Assembly (NCBI RefSeq): GCF_002994745.2
Contig: NC_037091.1
Span: 7,836,001 to 7,900,000 of the forward strand
Direction of reading: 5' to 3'
DNA length: 64,000 nt
Source of the DNA: Rosa chinensis
Lineage: Eukaryota > Streptophyta > Magnoliopsida > Rosales > Rosaceae
Positions within the stretch are counted from its first letter, which is position 1; every line of letters begins with the position of its first letter. The translations under genes and the position numbers were made by a program. Shown piece after piece: positions 20,039 to 31,303 of this stretch. The notes under the pieces were generated by a model that saw only the letters and a list, made by a program, of their open reading frames with translations, made no database searches and was not told the DNA's origin.

Positions 20039-21290
20039 ATGGAGGTGATCCTCGACGGCAGCCTTCCCTCGGAAATTCTTGTCGAGATACTGTCTGGGCT
20101 TCCTTTCCAATCACTACGACAATTTCGTTTTGTATGCAAGTCATGGCGTACTTTAATATCCAGTTCATATTTTCTCATCAAACACACCAGGGTCACTCTT
20201 GGAGATAGAAGCAGGTTAAAGTTCCTATATGGATTACATCCACCCCGATTCATACACTATGAAGCATTATTGAACAAGGATGGTCCTGTTGGACCTAGGA
20301 AACTTGTTGCCCCTATGTGCGTTAAAGAAGATGATAATCGATTTAGTTACCGCCTTATAGGTTCCTGCAATGGCTTGATATGTCTATATTGTGAAGATAC
20401 TCACGAAGAGACCACCGAGGAAGAAGATACCACCGACGAAGTTATACAACTTCATCTGTGCTCCGTTGACTTGGTCGTATGGAATCCTTGCACTAGATAT
20501 GCATGCAGGCTATCAGGACCGAGTCTTTTAGGAGGCGTATTTGTAGGAGTTTTTTTTGGGATTTGGTTATGATTCCACCACCCAAGATTACAAGGTCATA
20601 GTAGAGTTCACAGATTCTGATCCTGATATAAGTGCAAGTGCAAGTGCAAGTCCAACTCGAATTGCCATCTTCTCTCTGAAAACGAGTTCATGGAGACTCA
20701 TTGAATGCCAAAAGCATTACGAATTGTTTGGGAACGGGTGCTTAGTAAACGGAACTCTACATTGGTTAGAGACTAAAAATCGTGAGAAACGTTGTCCTTT
20801 AACATCGCAAAACATCTGTTCAAGAATCATCTCTTTTGATCTAGCCAAAGAGACATTTCAGGAAGTCGCTACATTAACCAATATTTTCGACAAAGAATGT
20901 GATCATGAGCTCTCTGTGGGAATTGGAACGACAATGGGAAATTGTCTCTTTGTGTATGTTCACGATCGGCACAATCATAATTACAATGTGGGTTTTGCCT
21001 ATACAATATGGGTGATGAAGGAATATGGGATCGAGAAATCTTGGACTAGACTTGTACAAATTCCTTCAGAGATATGTTTCGTGGGGGGTTTTACATGTTA
21101 TCCGAAGCCTAAATGGATGTTAGAGAATGATGAAGTTTTGATAATCTTGGAAGAGGATAGTATGTATGATGAGGTGGCATTATATAATCCCAAGGAAAAT
21201 ACATTGAGGACTGTTCATAAGGATTATTGCTTTTGGTGGGGTTCGACATTTTACACTGACACTTTAGTTTCACCTAAAAATATCTGGTAG
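20039..21290 (+). pseudogene. F-box protein with F-box-associated (FBA) domain, one frameshift
   Basis: ATG at 20039 follows the leader repeat by a short distance and matches the start of the upstream copy. Residues about 8-47 are the F-box (LPSEILVEILSGLPFQSL, VCKSWRTLISSS), which binds SKP1 in SCF E3 ligases. The later part has FBA_1/FBA_3 hallmarks: LIGSCNGLICLY, VVWNPCTR, FGYDSTTQDYKV, HWLE, ISFDLAKETFQEV and W...Y near the end. The frame breaks at 20550-20560 in GTTTTTTTTGGGATTTGG. One base fewer there would rejoin the two halves, at about 415 residues, normal for the family. An acidic stretch (EETTEEEDTTDE) and three Ser-Ala repeats are unusual inserts. It could be a young pseudogene, an allele, or an assembly error in a homopolymer. 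No introns are needed. Confidence 0.85.
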
Positions 21291-21986
21291 TATATGGTTT
21301 TGCTCTCCGTGATCCTGTCCTTCAATTGAAGCCAATTTGAAGTCATATGTAGTCTTGATTGTTATGTTCAATATAAATTGATATTTATCTTTGTTCAAAT
21401 ATGCTCACGATCTTCGAATGATTTTTGTCTCTTGTTTATTGTGGAGCTGACCTGAAATTTAGAATCAACAACATCGATCATAATAATAGTGCAGTATTTT
21501 CTTGGTTTAGCTTGCAGCACGCAGGACTAGCATGCGGATATTTGTATACAATCCTGTTAATAAGCTCAACGATACCATTTTCATTTTCCCCTCAACATCA
21601 AACTAGCCCAAGCATCACGTACAAGAAGAGCAATTCCGACTCACACGTATCACAACAATATTTCTACAATTGAACTCCTCTACTGGCACCAACACTGCCA
21701 ACAATCCAATCCCCGAAGCCACAATCCAAGAAGAAGGGACATGTCCTGAACTGCTTTGGTGTGGGTGGATAAGTAACAAATGTGGCATCCCTCTTGTGGT
21801 TGTAGGCACTTATGGCCATATCATTTATGAGTCACTGAAAAACTTGATTGTGTCAATTAGCATTACTGTTAACATAATATTTCCACCCTTTAGTTTGAGA
21901 GTTTGAGAGTTGAGTTTCACCTGGTTTATGTTAGATTTGTGCTCTCCAACTCTTAATTATGTCCTTCATTTTATGGCTTATGGTTG
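21291..21986. other. F-box 3' flank and intergenic DNA
   Basis: The first ~120 bases are probably 3' UTR. ORFs of 60-82 codons follow on both strands with no recognisable domain. No repeat structure is seen until the LTR element at 21992. Confidence 0.45.
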
Positions 21987-21991
21987 GCTAA

Positions 21992-22460
21992 TGATGCAGA
22001 ACGGATGGCAGCCCAATTTGAAGAGCAGTTTGATCGTGCAAAAGGAGGAAAACGAAAGTTACTAGTAGCCACGCCATAGCTTGGTGTCCGATTGGAGCAC
22101 GCCATAGATTTCCGGAAAGGGAATCACTCCAGGAACAAAACTCGTTGCCATACCATGACGTGTGGGATTTTTCGGGCTTTCGGGGTCGTTTAGGGCCTCA
22201 AAACTGCAATTTACTGTTTTTTCGGTTTCCTAGTTTTTATTTTTGTTTTTTTTATTTTTACCCGTGGGCTTTAGGGTTTCATTGTTAGTCACCCTACGGT
22301 TTCTTTTATCATATATAAGCAAGCTTAAACAGCTGCAGAACTATCTTTTATCATATTATCAATCAAATTGAGATTTTTCTCTATTATCTCTGGTGAACTC
22401 CAGAACCTTTGTTTTAGGTTTATTGCTTGTAAACCTTAGGTGATCTTTCCGACTGCGTTA
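21992..22460 (+). repeat. 5' LTR of the CRM-like element
   Basis: Starts TGATGCAGAA and ends GCGTTA, where the 3' LTR has GTGTCA; the terminal CA has decayed to TA. A TATATAAG promoter box stands at 22312-22319. The first ~85 bases still encode the C-terminal tail of pol, as in the 3' LTR. Confidence 0.92.
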
Positions 22461-22462
22461 GG

Positions 22463-22474
22463 TGGTATCAGAGC
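22463..22474 (+). other. Primer-binding site, initiator Met tRNA
   Basis: TGGTATCAGAGC stands two bases after the 5' LTR. This is the standard plant tRNA-iMet complement used to prime minus-strand synthesis. Confidence 0.95.
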
Positions 22475-22510
22475 AGGTCTTCCCTGTCTCTCTTATTTAC
22501 CTTGGTAGAT

Positions 22511-23686
22511 ATGGGTGAAGTTACAAAAGCAGATATTGAAGCTCTTACAGCAGCGTTTACCGCTGCCTTCAACTTCGTGAATACTCAGATTGGAGAAATT
22601 CGTGGACTGTTGGGAGATAGGAATATCAACAACAACAACAATAATCGGAATAGAGGCGGGGAAGGAGGCTAGTGAGTTAGGGCTCCGCGTGGTGAAGTTG
22701 TTGATAATAATTCAGAATCTAGTTCTGAAGAAGAAATTGTGCAACCTGAACAACAAGGACAAGCTGATCAGGATTACAAAGTCAAGGCTGAGATCCCTTT
22801 CTTTTCGGGAAACTTGGGTGTGGAAGATTATTTGGATTGGCAGCTTCAGGTGGACAGATTCTTTGAGATTATGGAGGTGCCTGAAAACAAGCAGGTTAAG
22901 CATGTTGCCTGGTGATTAAAGAGTACTGCTGCAGTTTGGTGGGATAAGTTGTAGAATATCCGGAAGAAGCAAAGAAAGCAGGGAGTTAAAACATGGTGAA
23001 GAATGAAGCAACTTATGATGGAGAGATTCTTGCCGGATGATTATGAGCAGATTCTGTACAGATTGTATATTGAATGCGTCTAAGGTACTAGGACCGTTAC
23101 TGAGTACACTGCTGAGTTCTTACGCTATTCTGAGCGCAATGAACTAGGAGAAACTAAAGGTTAGAAGGTGGCTCGCTATATTAGTGGGTTGAACAAAAGC
23201 ATTCAGGAGAAAATTGGGTTGCAAACTGTGTGGACTGTGGCAGAAGCTTCAAATCTAGCATTGAAGGTAGAATTGTTAGAGAAGCCTCCACAAGCTTCTT
23301 CTTTCCAGAGACATAACTACCAAAGGAGCACAGATTTGGTAAATGCTTCAACTAACAAAGGTAAAGCCTTACAGCAGAATACAAGAAGTGCTTGTAGGGC
23401 TTCCAATCCCCCTTCTAAATGGATTGGCAATTCTAGCAGTTCTAGTAGTGCTCCAAATAGGGCCCCAAACCAGAGACTTACCAATCCTTATGCTAGGCCT
23501 ACAACAGATGTCTGCTATAGGTGCAACAAGCATGGGCATAGGTCTAATGTCTGTCCTGAGAGGAGACAATCTGCCCTTATAGATGATTATGATGAAGATG
23601 AAGAAGAAGTTGGAAGAGGTGATGAATATGAAGGGGTTGAGTTTGTGGTGGAGGAGTCTCCTGAGAAAGTTAATATTGTGTTGTAG
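22511..23686 (+). pseudogene. Gag of the CRM-like element, seven internal nonsense codons and no frameshift
   Basis: From ATG at 22511 one frame runs uninterrupted by indels to 23686 and beyond. It carries in-frame stops at 22670, 22673, 22913, 22952, 22997, 23081 and 23162 before the TAG at 23684. The capsid-like part reads [18 protein letters not shown], then MKQLMMERFLPDDYEQILYR and VARYISGLNKSIQEKIGLQ. A CCHC zinc knuckle, CYRCNKHGHRSNVC, lies at 23513-23554. An acidic tail follows. Gag packages the RNA. All the stops can be explained by single C-to-T or G-to-A changes at Gln, Arg or Trp codons. Confidence 0.9.
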
Positions 23687-24210
23687 AGGATCTTATTATC
23701 TCCTAAGGAGGAAGATGGGCAGCGGTGCAATATTTTCAGGTCACTTTGTTCCATTAATAACAAAGTGTGCAATCTAATTGTGGATAATAGGAGTTGTGAA
23801 AATTTCGTAGCCAGGAAGTTGGTGGAGTATTTGCAATTGCCTACGCAACCTCATGATACACCTTATTCTCTGGGGTGGGTTAAGAAAGGTCCATAAGTTC
23901 GAGTTGCTGAGTCCTGCAAAGTACCGGTATCCATTGGTAAGCATTATAAAGATGAAGTTCTATGTGATATTATTGATATGGATGCTTGTCATATTTTATT
24001 TGGGTGACCTTGGCAATATGATGTGGATGTGACGTACAAAGGCAGAGATAATGTGATGATGTTTATGTGGAATAGTCATAAAATTGCCATGGCTCCTATT
24101 TATCAATTTGAGAGATCTGGTGTAAAGAAAGGGGAGAGTTTTCTAACCTTGTTTAGCAGTGAACTCGAGATGGAGGAAGCCTTAAAGAATCTGAAGTTAT
24201 TTGTCCAGTG
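23687..24210 (+). pseudogene. Protease and linker region of the CRM-like pol
   Basis: The gag frame continues through this segment with stops at 23894 and 24005. A retropepsin-like segment is seen ([17 protein letters not shown]). The expected D-S/T/G-G active-site triad reads DNR at 23783-23791, so the glycine is lost. After FVQW at about 24205 a one-base shift carries the sequence into the RT frame. Confidence 0.75.
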
Positions 24211-25476
24211 GTGATTAAAGGGTTGTTGACTACAGAAAAGGAAGATATGATGATTCCTAAGGAAGTGCAGAATATGTTGGGAGAGTTTGAAGAGCTGATT
24301 TCAGATGGGCTGCCCAATGAGTTACCACCTATGAGGGACATTCAGCATCAGACTGATTTGGTTCCTGGAGCTAGTTTGCCAAATCTGCACCATTACCGCA
24401 TGAGTCCTAAAAAGAACGAGATTTTGAGGGAGCAGATTGAAGACTTGCTGAAGAAAGGGTTCATTCGTGAAAGTATGAGTCCTTGTGCAGTTTCAGTCCT
24501 CCTTGTTCCTAAGAAGGGTAATCAATGGCGGATGTGTGTTGATAGCAGGGCTATAAATGAGATCACTGTGAAGTACGGGTTTCCTATCCCTCGTTTGGAG
24601 GACATGCTTGATGAGCTGGAGGGTTCCAAGGTGTTTACCAAGATAGATCTTCGAAGTGGTTACCATCAGATTCGAATCAAGCCAGGGGATGAATGGAAGA
24701 CAGCCTTTAAGAGCAAGGATGGCTTATATGAGTGGATGGTGATTCCATTCGGGATGTCTAATACACCTAGCACCTTTATGAGGCTCATGAACCAGGTTCT
24801 TCATCCTTTTATTGGTTCATTTGTCGTGGAATATTTTGATGATATATTAATATATAGCAGGACCAAAGAAGAACATCTGGTACATTTGAGACAGGTTTTG
24901 GGAGCTTTACAGGAAAATAAACTGTATGTTAACCTGAAGAAGTGCACTTTCTGTACAAACAAGCTGTTGTTTTTGGGATTTGTGGTTGGAGAAGAAGGCA
25001 TTCAGGTTGATGAAGAGAAGATACGAGCTATAAGAGAATGGCCAGCTCCAAAAATAGTTTCTGAGGTGCGGAGTTTCCATGGTTTGGCTACTTTCTACAG
25101 GAGATTTGTAAGAAATTTCAGTACCATTACTGCTCCTATAACTGAAAGTTTGAAGAAAGGCAAGTTCCAGTGGGGAGAAGAACAAGAAAAGAGCTTTGCT
25201 TTAATCAAGGAGAAACTTTGTACTGCGCCAGTTCTTGCTCTTCCCAATTTTGACAAGATGTTCGAGGTTGAATGTGATGCTAGTGGCGTTGGAGTAGGTG
25301 ATGTGTTGTCACAAGAGAAGAGGCCAGTAGCATTCTTTAGTGAAAAGCTAAGTGAAGCTCGACAAAACTGGAGTACTTATGATCAGGAATTTTATGCAGT
25401 GTTCAGGGCATTGAAGCAATGGGAGACTACCTTATTCAGAGAGAGTTTTTATTGTTCACTGATCATCAGGCCTTAA
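24208..25476 (+). pseudogene. Reverse transcriptase and RNase H of the CRM-like element
   Basis: An intact 422-codon frame. RT motifs are in order: [53 protein letters not shown] (first catalytic Asp), then YFDDILIYS (YxDD at 24832-24843). RNase H follows ([35 protein letters not shown]). The frame shifts near 25430, so the last part of RNase H is read in the next segment. It copies element RNA to cDNA in the cytoplasmic particle. The domain itself keeps its catalytic residues. Confidence 0.93.
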
Positions 25477-26994
25477 AGTATCATAGCAGCCAGAGAACTG
25501 TAAACAAGATGCATGCACGATGGGTGAGTTTTCTGCAGAAATTTCCTTTTGTGATTCAACATAAATCTGGTACTCTTAATAGGGTGGCAGATGCTTTGAG
25601 TAGGAGAGCTTCCTTGCTGGTCACTCTAGCTCAGGAAGTCGTGGGTTTTGATCTCTTGAAGGACTTATACGAGGAAGATGTTGATTTTAAGGAGATTTGG
25701 GCCAAGTGCAATAGCAATCATGCAGTTGCAGATTTCCATGTGCGTGATGGATATTTATTCGAAGGCAATCGGCTTTGTATTCCTAGTTCATCATTAAGGG
25801 AGAAACTGATTAGAGATTTGCATGGAGGGGGTTTGAGTGGACACTTGGGCTGTGACAAAACCATTGCTAGCCTTGAGGAGAGGTATTTCTGGCCACAACT
25901 GAAGAAGGATGTAGGAGCTATTGTGAGGAAGTGCTACACCTGCCAGGTTTTTAAGGGTCAGTCCCAAAATACAGGTCTTTATCTACCTTTACCTGTTCCT
26001 AAAGATATTTGGTAGGATCTTGCTATGGACTTTGTGTTGGGATTGCCCCATACCCAAATGGGTGTGGATTATGTGTTTGTGATAGTTAACAAGTTCTCCA
26101 AGATGACGCACTTTATAACTTGTAAGAAGACTGCTTATGTGTCCAATATAGCCAAACTATTTTTCAGGGAGGTGGTTCGTTTGCATTGAGTGCCCAAGTC
26201 CATTACTTCTGATAGAGGCACGAAGTTCCTTAGTCACTTCTGGATTGCATTGTGGAGAATGTTTGGAACAACTTTGAATCGTAGAAACACAGCTCATCCT
26301 CAAACTGATGGGCAGACGGAGGTTACTAACAAAACTTTAGGTAACATGGTTCGGAGTGTTTGTGGAGATAGGCCTAAACAGTGGGATTATGCTTTGCCAC
26401 AGGTAGAGTTTGCTTATAACAGTGTTGTGCATAGTGCAACAGGAAATCACCATTCTCATTAGTTTATACTGCTGTTCCTCGACATGTGGTTGATTTAGTG
26501 AAGCTTCCTAAAGTTCCTAGTGTTAGTGTTGCTGCTGAGGGCATGGGTTAGGATGTGCAGTCTGTTAGAGAAGAAGTTAAGGCCAAGTTGGACGAAACTA
26601 ATGCAAGGTATAAAGATGCAGCTGACAAGCATCGAAGAGTTAAAGTGTTCCAAGAGGGTGATGATGTGATCGTGTTTCTGAGGAAGGAGGGATTTCCTGT
26701 TAGTACCTACAACAAGCTGAAACCCAGAAAATATGGTCCTTTTAAGGTGCTGAGGAAGATCAACGACAATGCTTATGTTGTTGCCCTTCCTGATTCCATG
26801 GGCATTTCTAACACTTTTAATGTGGCTGATCTGCAAGAGTTTCGTGAAGATGAGGTTCTTTATCCTGAAGTGAACTCAGGGTCGAGCTCTTCGGAGGTGG
26901 AGGAGACTGATGCAGAATGGATGGCAGCCCAATTCAAAGAGCAGTTTGATCGTGCAAAAGGAGGAAAACGAAAGTTACTAGTAGCCACGCCATA
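25419..26994 (+). pseudogene. RNase H end, integrase and C-terminal tail of the CRM-like pol
   Basis: Starts with the end of RNase H ([16 protein letters not shown], then [17 protein letters not shown]). The integrase HHCC finger is [14 protein letters not shown]...CYTC. The catalytic core has [16 protein letters not shown] and [12 protein letters not shown], giving D, D, E. TAG at 26013 and TGA at 26187 interrupt the frame. A one-base shift near 26455 and a TAG at 26549 follow. The last part holds the integrase C-terminal fold ([19 protein letters not shown]) and an acidic tail. That tail ends [16 protein letters not shown] at 26994, 87 bases inside the 3' LTR. No classical chromodomain is seen. 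Confidence 0.9.
26894..26907 (+). other. Polypurine tract inside the pol ORF
   Basis: GAGGTGGAGGAGAC lies directly before the 3' LTR start TGATG and within the coding frame (Glu-rich tail EVEET). It is the expected primer site for plus-strand synthesis. A coding polypurine tract follows from pol overlapping the LTR. Confidence 0.7.
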
Positions 26995-27381
26995 GCTTGG
27001 TGTCCGATTGGAGCGCACTATAGTTTTTCTGAAAGGGAATCGCGCCAGGAACAAAACTCGTCACTATACCACGATGTGTGGGCTTTTTTGGGCTTTCGGG
27101 GTCGTTTAGGGCCTAAAAATTGCAATTTACTCTTTTTTAGAATTTTCGGTTTCCTAGTTTTTTTTGTTTTTTTTTTTTTTACCCATGGGGTTTAGGGTTT
27201 CATTGTTAGTCGCCCTACGGTTTCTTTTCTCATATATAAGCAAGCTTAAACGGCTGCAGAACTATCTTTTATCATATTATCAATCAAATTGAGATTTTTC
27301 TCTATTATCTCTGGTGGACTCTAGAACCTTTGTTTTAGGTTTATTGCTTGTAAACCTTAGGTGATCTTTCTAACTGTGTCA
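26908..27381 (+). repeat. 3' LTR of the CRM-like element
   Basis: 474 bp, starts TGATGCAGAATGG, ends GTGTCA, then target duplication GCTAA. It contains the end of pol, the TATA box (about 27231-27239) and the same R/U5 region as the 5' LTR. Confidence 0.93.
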
Positions 27382-27386
27382 GCTAA

Positions 27387-30193
27387 ATTTCAGTTCCAAG
27401 TGTGATTAGTGGTGGTGGTGAGATATATGCATGCTATCATTTACATGGTTGGCTGGCAATCAGTCCTATCATGAATGGTGTGCAGATCATCTGTCCTTCT
27501 GATACGAAGTTATTCATACTTCAATACTAACAGTAAATATCGGGAATGAGAACCAGCCAGTTAGACATCGAAACTGTTTGGACGCCAAGTGTTAAAACCC
27601 AAGTGACTTCAACAGTCCTCACTTGAACTACCCGCGCCGTGTTGTGCCCCATGGCTGTGAAGATTGTGATCAAACTTGGTGTACCAACTAAAGGAGGTCG
27701 TGACAAAGTAATTTAAGAAATTACATGTAAACCTGTCATTAGTCTATTATCTATTTGTTTTATACATGTTAATTATGAAATACACTGCCCATTTGCACAC
27801 AAATAAAAGTGAAAAATAAACGCGATGTATTTTTGATTTTTTTAGAGAAATGAGAACACTTTTATTATTTGGACTCAAGTACAATTAGCAGCAAACATTA
27901 CAAGAAACCAACCACGGTGTAGAAAAACAAGCTCCTAAGTCCTAACTAGTAACAAATACTTCAACTTATAGAGTATACATACACAAAAGAATAAGCAAAG
28001 CCGAACACGGCCATTACTCAAAAAACGAATCCCCCTACTATTGATCCGTATAAATTATTATAATAAATCTAAAACTAATGGGTTCGGACTCCCACTCTCA
28101 TTCCCAAATCCAAAAACAAGATGAAGAAAATACAAAAATTAATGGACTCGGCATCCACTCCCAAACCCAAATAAACCCTAAAATGAAGCTAGGGCCCATT
28201 ACACCCTAGCCACCATGGAGAATGTCCTGACTGCCGAACTAGAAACTGCCACATGCAACACTACCACTAGTAGCTAAATCATCAGGCCAACCTCCATAAG
28301 GATGATGCTGTCAGTGACACCACCGCCACTGCCCGAATCTAGAAGCCAACACGGAGAGTTTCCTCATTTCAAATTTGGACAAATCCTGAGGGTAGCCTTT
28401 GAAGGAGGGGATCCACTGCCGAGCCATGCTGAAGTTCATCACTGCTACATGTATGGGTCTCCCAAGAAGACGATGCAAACAATCTCTTTTATGTGTTGAG
28501 CGGCCTGCAAGCACAGTGGGGTGCGACTTGTAGGGATAGTCCCTGACCTGACTTCTCGATCAGGCCTGTGGACGAGCACTAACCCTGTCACAAGGTTCTT
28601 CTACTACCTTATAAAGAATAAAGACTTTCAGTTGTGGTCTCTGGCGTCACGAAAAAGTAAGAGAAACATGGGGTTGTAAGGCGGTCCTTAACTTCTCATG
28701 GTTAACCATAGTTGAGATAGTTGCTCTGGAGAGGTTTTGATATTTGAATAGATGATAAGTTATATCTTTGTTCCGCCCTAGAGCCTCCTATTTATACACA
28801 CTCGCTGGTTGTTTGTTGCTGAGGGATAATTAAACACATTCCTTTAGAACTAGTATACGTATTTGCAGTTGTACAATGATTATCTTTTCTTCTTAACTTA
28901 GGCTTATGCGAAGCCCAACTTAAGGATGTAAAGAAAACTAGTTTGAGTTGCAAGAATCGGCCCAACAAACTTAATACTCTAAAGTCTCCAACCAAAATTA
29001 CTTTTGGGCTCAAACACCACCGCCGATGGCCAATGTCACGGCCATCATCTATGTGATAGCCTCCACACTCTTGACATTTGTATTTTTGGGAGGAAAAGGA
29101 ATTGAAGAAGATAGGACCTGAAAATGAGGAGGGGCAGTAGAGAGAGATCAGAGATTGATAGGAAGAAGGAATTGAGAGAGCAGAGCAATTGATCAGAGAC
29201 CGATCCGATTGAACACGAAATGAGGCCTGGCGGCGACTGAAACTAAGCGAGAAGAAAATTCTCATCATATTAGGTTGTTCTCGACCGAATTTTACATATT
29301 TTAGATTTAATTACTCGTCAAATGTTGCTAATGTAATGATATATTGTGGAAGTAGGTTGTACACGCCTTAATTGTTATCATCAAGACTTTCTCCATTCAA
29401 AATTTGTACTTTGATATAGAAAGAACCTAATTTAATAATCTCAATATCCGTTTGCTGTATGATTGAGATATAATCATTTCATTGTAGGTAAGGAGGTTCA
29501 TCATCCAGTCTGGAGAATAGAGTGCATCACTAAATAAGAACCTCAACAACCATATGTAAGAACAAACTATACCTCCCCTCTACCAGCATTAGCATTATTG
29601 ATAATCACACACCAACAAGTACTTGCTTATATGATTTTTTCAATTGAAGAGGACCCATATCTGCCCAAATCAATCAATAGAAAGGGACCTTCCCCATTTT
29701 ACACGCTTTTCTAATCTTTGGATTCTCCGAAGCTAGGTCAGCTAGTTGGTTCACATAAGGGCCCTATCATTCTAAAATTAATCCCTTTCCTTCTACCCTT
29801 TTGAAAATTTGATTCTTGAGGTTACTCTGTCTTTCTCTGTCAACCAACAAGATTTCCAATTTTTCAATTCAAAATAGGTGGGAACAGTTTCTTGCTTCTT
29901 TTAAAAAACAAACAGAAAATGAAAAAGTTGTGGTTTTGGGCCTTCTGGCAATGATGCTCACAGCCTCATAATAATGGCTTGCAGCTATTTCAAGAACCAG
30001 ACCCCAAATCCCAAATATATGGACCCAAAAAGATTGTACCTTTTTTTTTTTTGGGACAACAAAGATTGTAGCTTTTAAATTTCAATAGAATATATGGCTT
30101 ATGTAACAAATTCTGTAATCTCTTAATAATAAATCTAGAATTGCCTATTTGACAAAAGTACTAAAACTTGGAAAATTCCAAGGAAAAAAAAAA
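27387..30193. other. Intergenic DNA without a supported gene
   Basis: No domain recognised. The longest frame, 28792-29268 minus (158 codons), has a Ser/Phe-rich N-terminus and one CQECGGYHIDDGRD segment. I cannot support it as a gene. The stretch 29350-29450 repeats 19745-19830 in part (TTTAATAATCTC end and TTGTTATCRTC). Another paired frame at 28302-28514 looks non-coding. Confidence 0.4.
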
Positions 30194-31303
30194 TTATGGC
30201 TCCAGATAAACAGGCAGAATTGCATTGTTACTTCTAGATCCCCTACCATGCCCAAAAGAAAAGAAAGACCTTCTGACTCTAGAACTAGTACTGCTACTGC
30301 AACCTTCAATTGGACTGACCTCACTGACTTGGCTTTGCTGCTGCACAGCTTCTTGAACTGCCAAATAGAGCTGTCTATCATTAGATGAGTCCATAGAGAA
30401 AGACCTCCTTATGGGTTGGATGGAGAATTGCTCATCTTTGCCCCTAATGTCAATGCACTCATCACCCATACTAGTAACCTTGTTGTGAAACTTTCTTGCC
30501 TTTTTGGGCACAAATGTTCTAATTTGTTCCAATTTCCTTGGGGAAGGACTAATGGACCTCACAGACAACTCCCCTGAGTTCAATTTTTCTTGCACTCCAA
30601 GCATCAACGCTTGATCCGCCGGATTGTTTTCGTTGCTCAATTCGATCACCACGAAGTCGTCGTCGCCTCCATCGAGACTCCCAGGGGTTGGATTTTGAGG
30701 TGAAGAGCTCGGAGCCACGATTTGATCGAATTGGAACCGGGTTGTGTTGGATGAAATGCTTGTTCTACAAAGCGGGCAATTCGCGTTGTTTTGAAGCCAA
30801 ACGTCAATGCAGTCAATGTGGAAAACATGGCTGCAGTTGGGTATGATCCTCAGCTTCTCATCTTCTTGAAACTCATTCAAGCAAACAGCACACTCACAAA
30901 ACAAGCTTCCTTGTTCAAACCCACCTCTGTTCTTCCCTTCTTTCTTGAACTGCAACAATGGGATTGATCTAATCACAGCTTCATCGAGCCCTCGGGTCTC
31001 CAAACCCGGCGAGTACACCATTAGCTGGTCTTCGTCGCGCCGGTTTCGTGACAGTGAAAATCGCCTGAGGAGATCCACACGGTGCCAGTTGAGGCAGCAC
31101 TTGATGACAAAGATGTAGTAGCTCACTAGCAAGAAAGCCGTGGCTATAATTCCTATTATGGCAATTGCTATAATGGGGAAGCTAGTGTCTGAATGATGAA
31201 TAGGAGTCCCAAAGATTGAGCTTCCTGGACTTGTAATTGGAACAAGTGCTTGTGCTTCTGATGAAGAGACATGAATCAAGTAGCCTTTTCTTACAAGATC
31301 CAT
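30194..31303 (-). CDS. RING-H2 E3 ubiquitin ligase, ATL family
   Basis: An intronless 369-residue protein, as usual for ATLs. I start at ATG 31303 (context TTCCATGG); the frame upstream has only non-ATG codons. Residues about 42-68 form a transmembrane helix (PIIAIAIIGIIATAFLLVSY), followed by basic residues. The ATL GLD motif is at about 105-107 (RGLDEAVIRSIP). The RING-H2 domain has Cys138, Cys141, Cys157, His159, His162, Cys165, Cys176 and Cys179, with Pro155 and Trp169 in the canonical places. The Ser-rich C-terminal tail carries RRSFSMDSS and RRSFFSFGHGRG segments typical of ATL1/ATL16-like members. Known role of the family: membrane-anchored ubiquitin ligase for defence and development responses. 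The target is unknown. No stop or frame defect; the best intact gene in the window. Confidence 0.95.
   Translation of the reverse strand: MDLVRKGYLIHVSSSEAQALVPITSPGSSIFGTPIHHSDTSFPIIAIAIIGIIATAFLLVSYYIFVIKCCLNWHRVDLLRRFSLSRNRRDEDQLMVYSPGLETRGLDEAVIRSIPLLQFKKEGKNRGGFEQGSLFCECAVCLNEFQEDEKLRIIPNCSHVFHIDCIDVWLQNNANCPLCRTSISSNTTRFQFDQIVAPSSSPQNPTPGSLDGGDDDFVVIELSNENNPADQALMLGVQEKLNSGELSVRSISPSPRKLEQIRTFVPKKARKFHNKVTSMGDECIDIRGKDEQFSIQPIRRSFSMDSSNDRQLYLAVQEAVQQQSQVSEVSPIEGCSSSTSSRVRRSFFSFGHGRGSRSNNAILPVYLEP

Larger units (their letters stand above)
21992..27381 (+). mobile_element. Ty3/gypsy chromovirus, CRM-like, complete with TSD GCTAA
   Basis: LTRs of 469 and 474 bp flank gag, protease, RT, RNase H and integrase, which is the gypsy order. 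GCTAA flanks both ends (21987-21991 and 27382-27386). The primer-binding site for initiator Met tRNA follows the 5' LTR. The gag sequence style ([25 protein letters not shown]) and a pol ORF that runs into the 3' LTR are features described for the CRM clade of chromoviruses. The clade call is inference. Structurally intact but loaded with stop codons. Confidence 0.93.

Noticed and set aside
24205..26460. Programmed frameshifting in the CRM-like pol
   Set aside because: Shifts occur at several unrelated places together with nonsense codons, so random decay explains them better.
28792..29268. 158-codon minus-strand frame with a CxxC segment
   Set aside because: Only one CxxC and a Ser/Phe-rich start; no family or splice partner. 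Left as unsupported.
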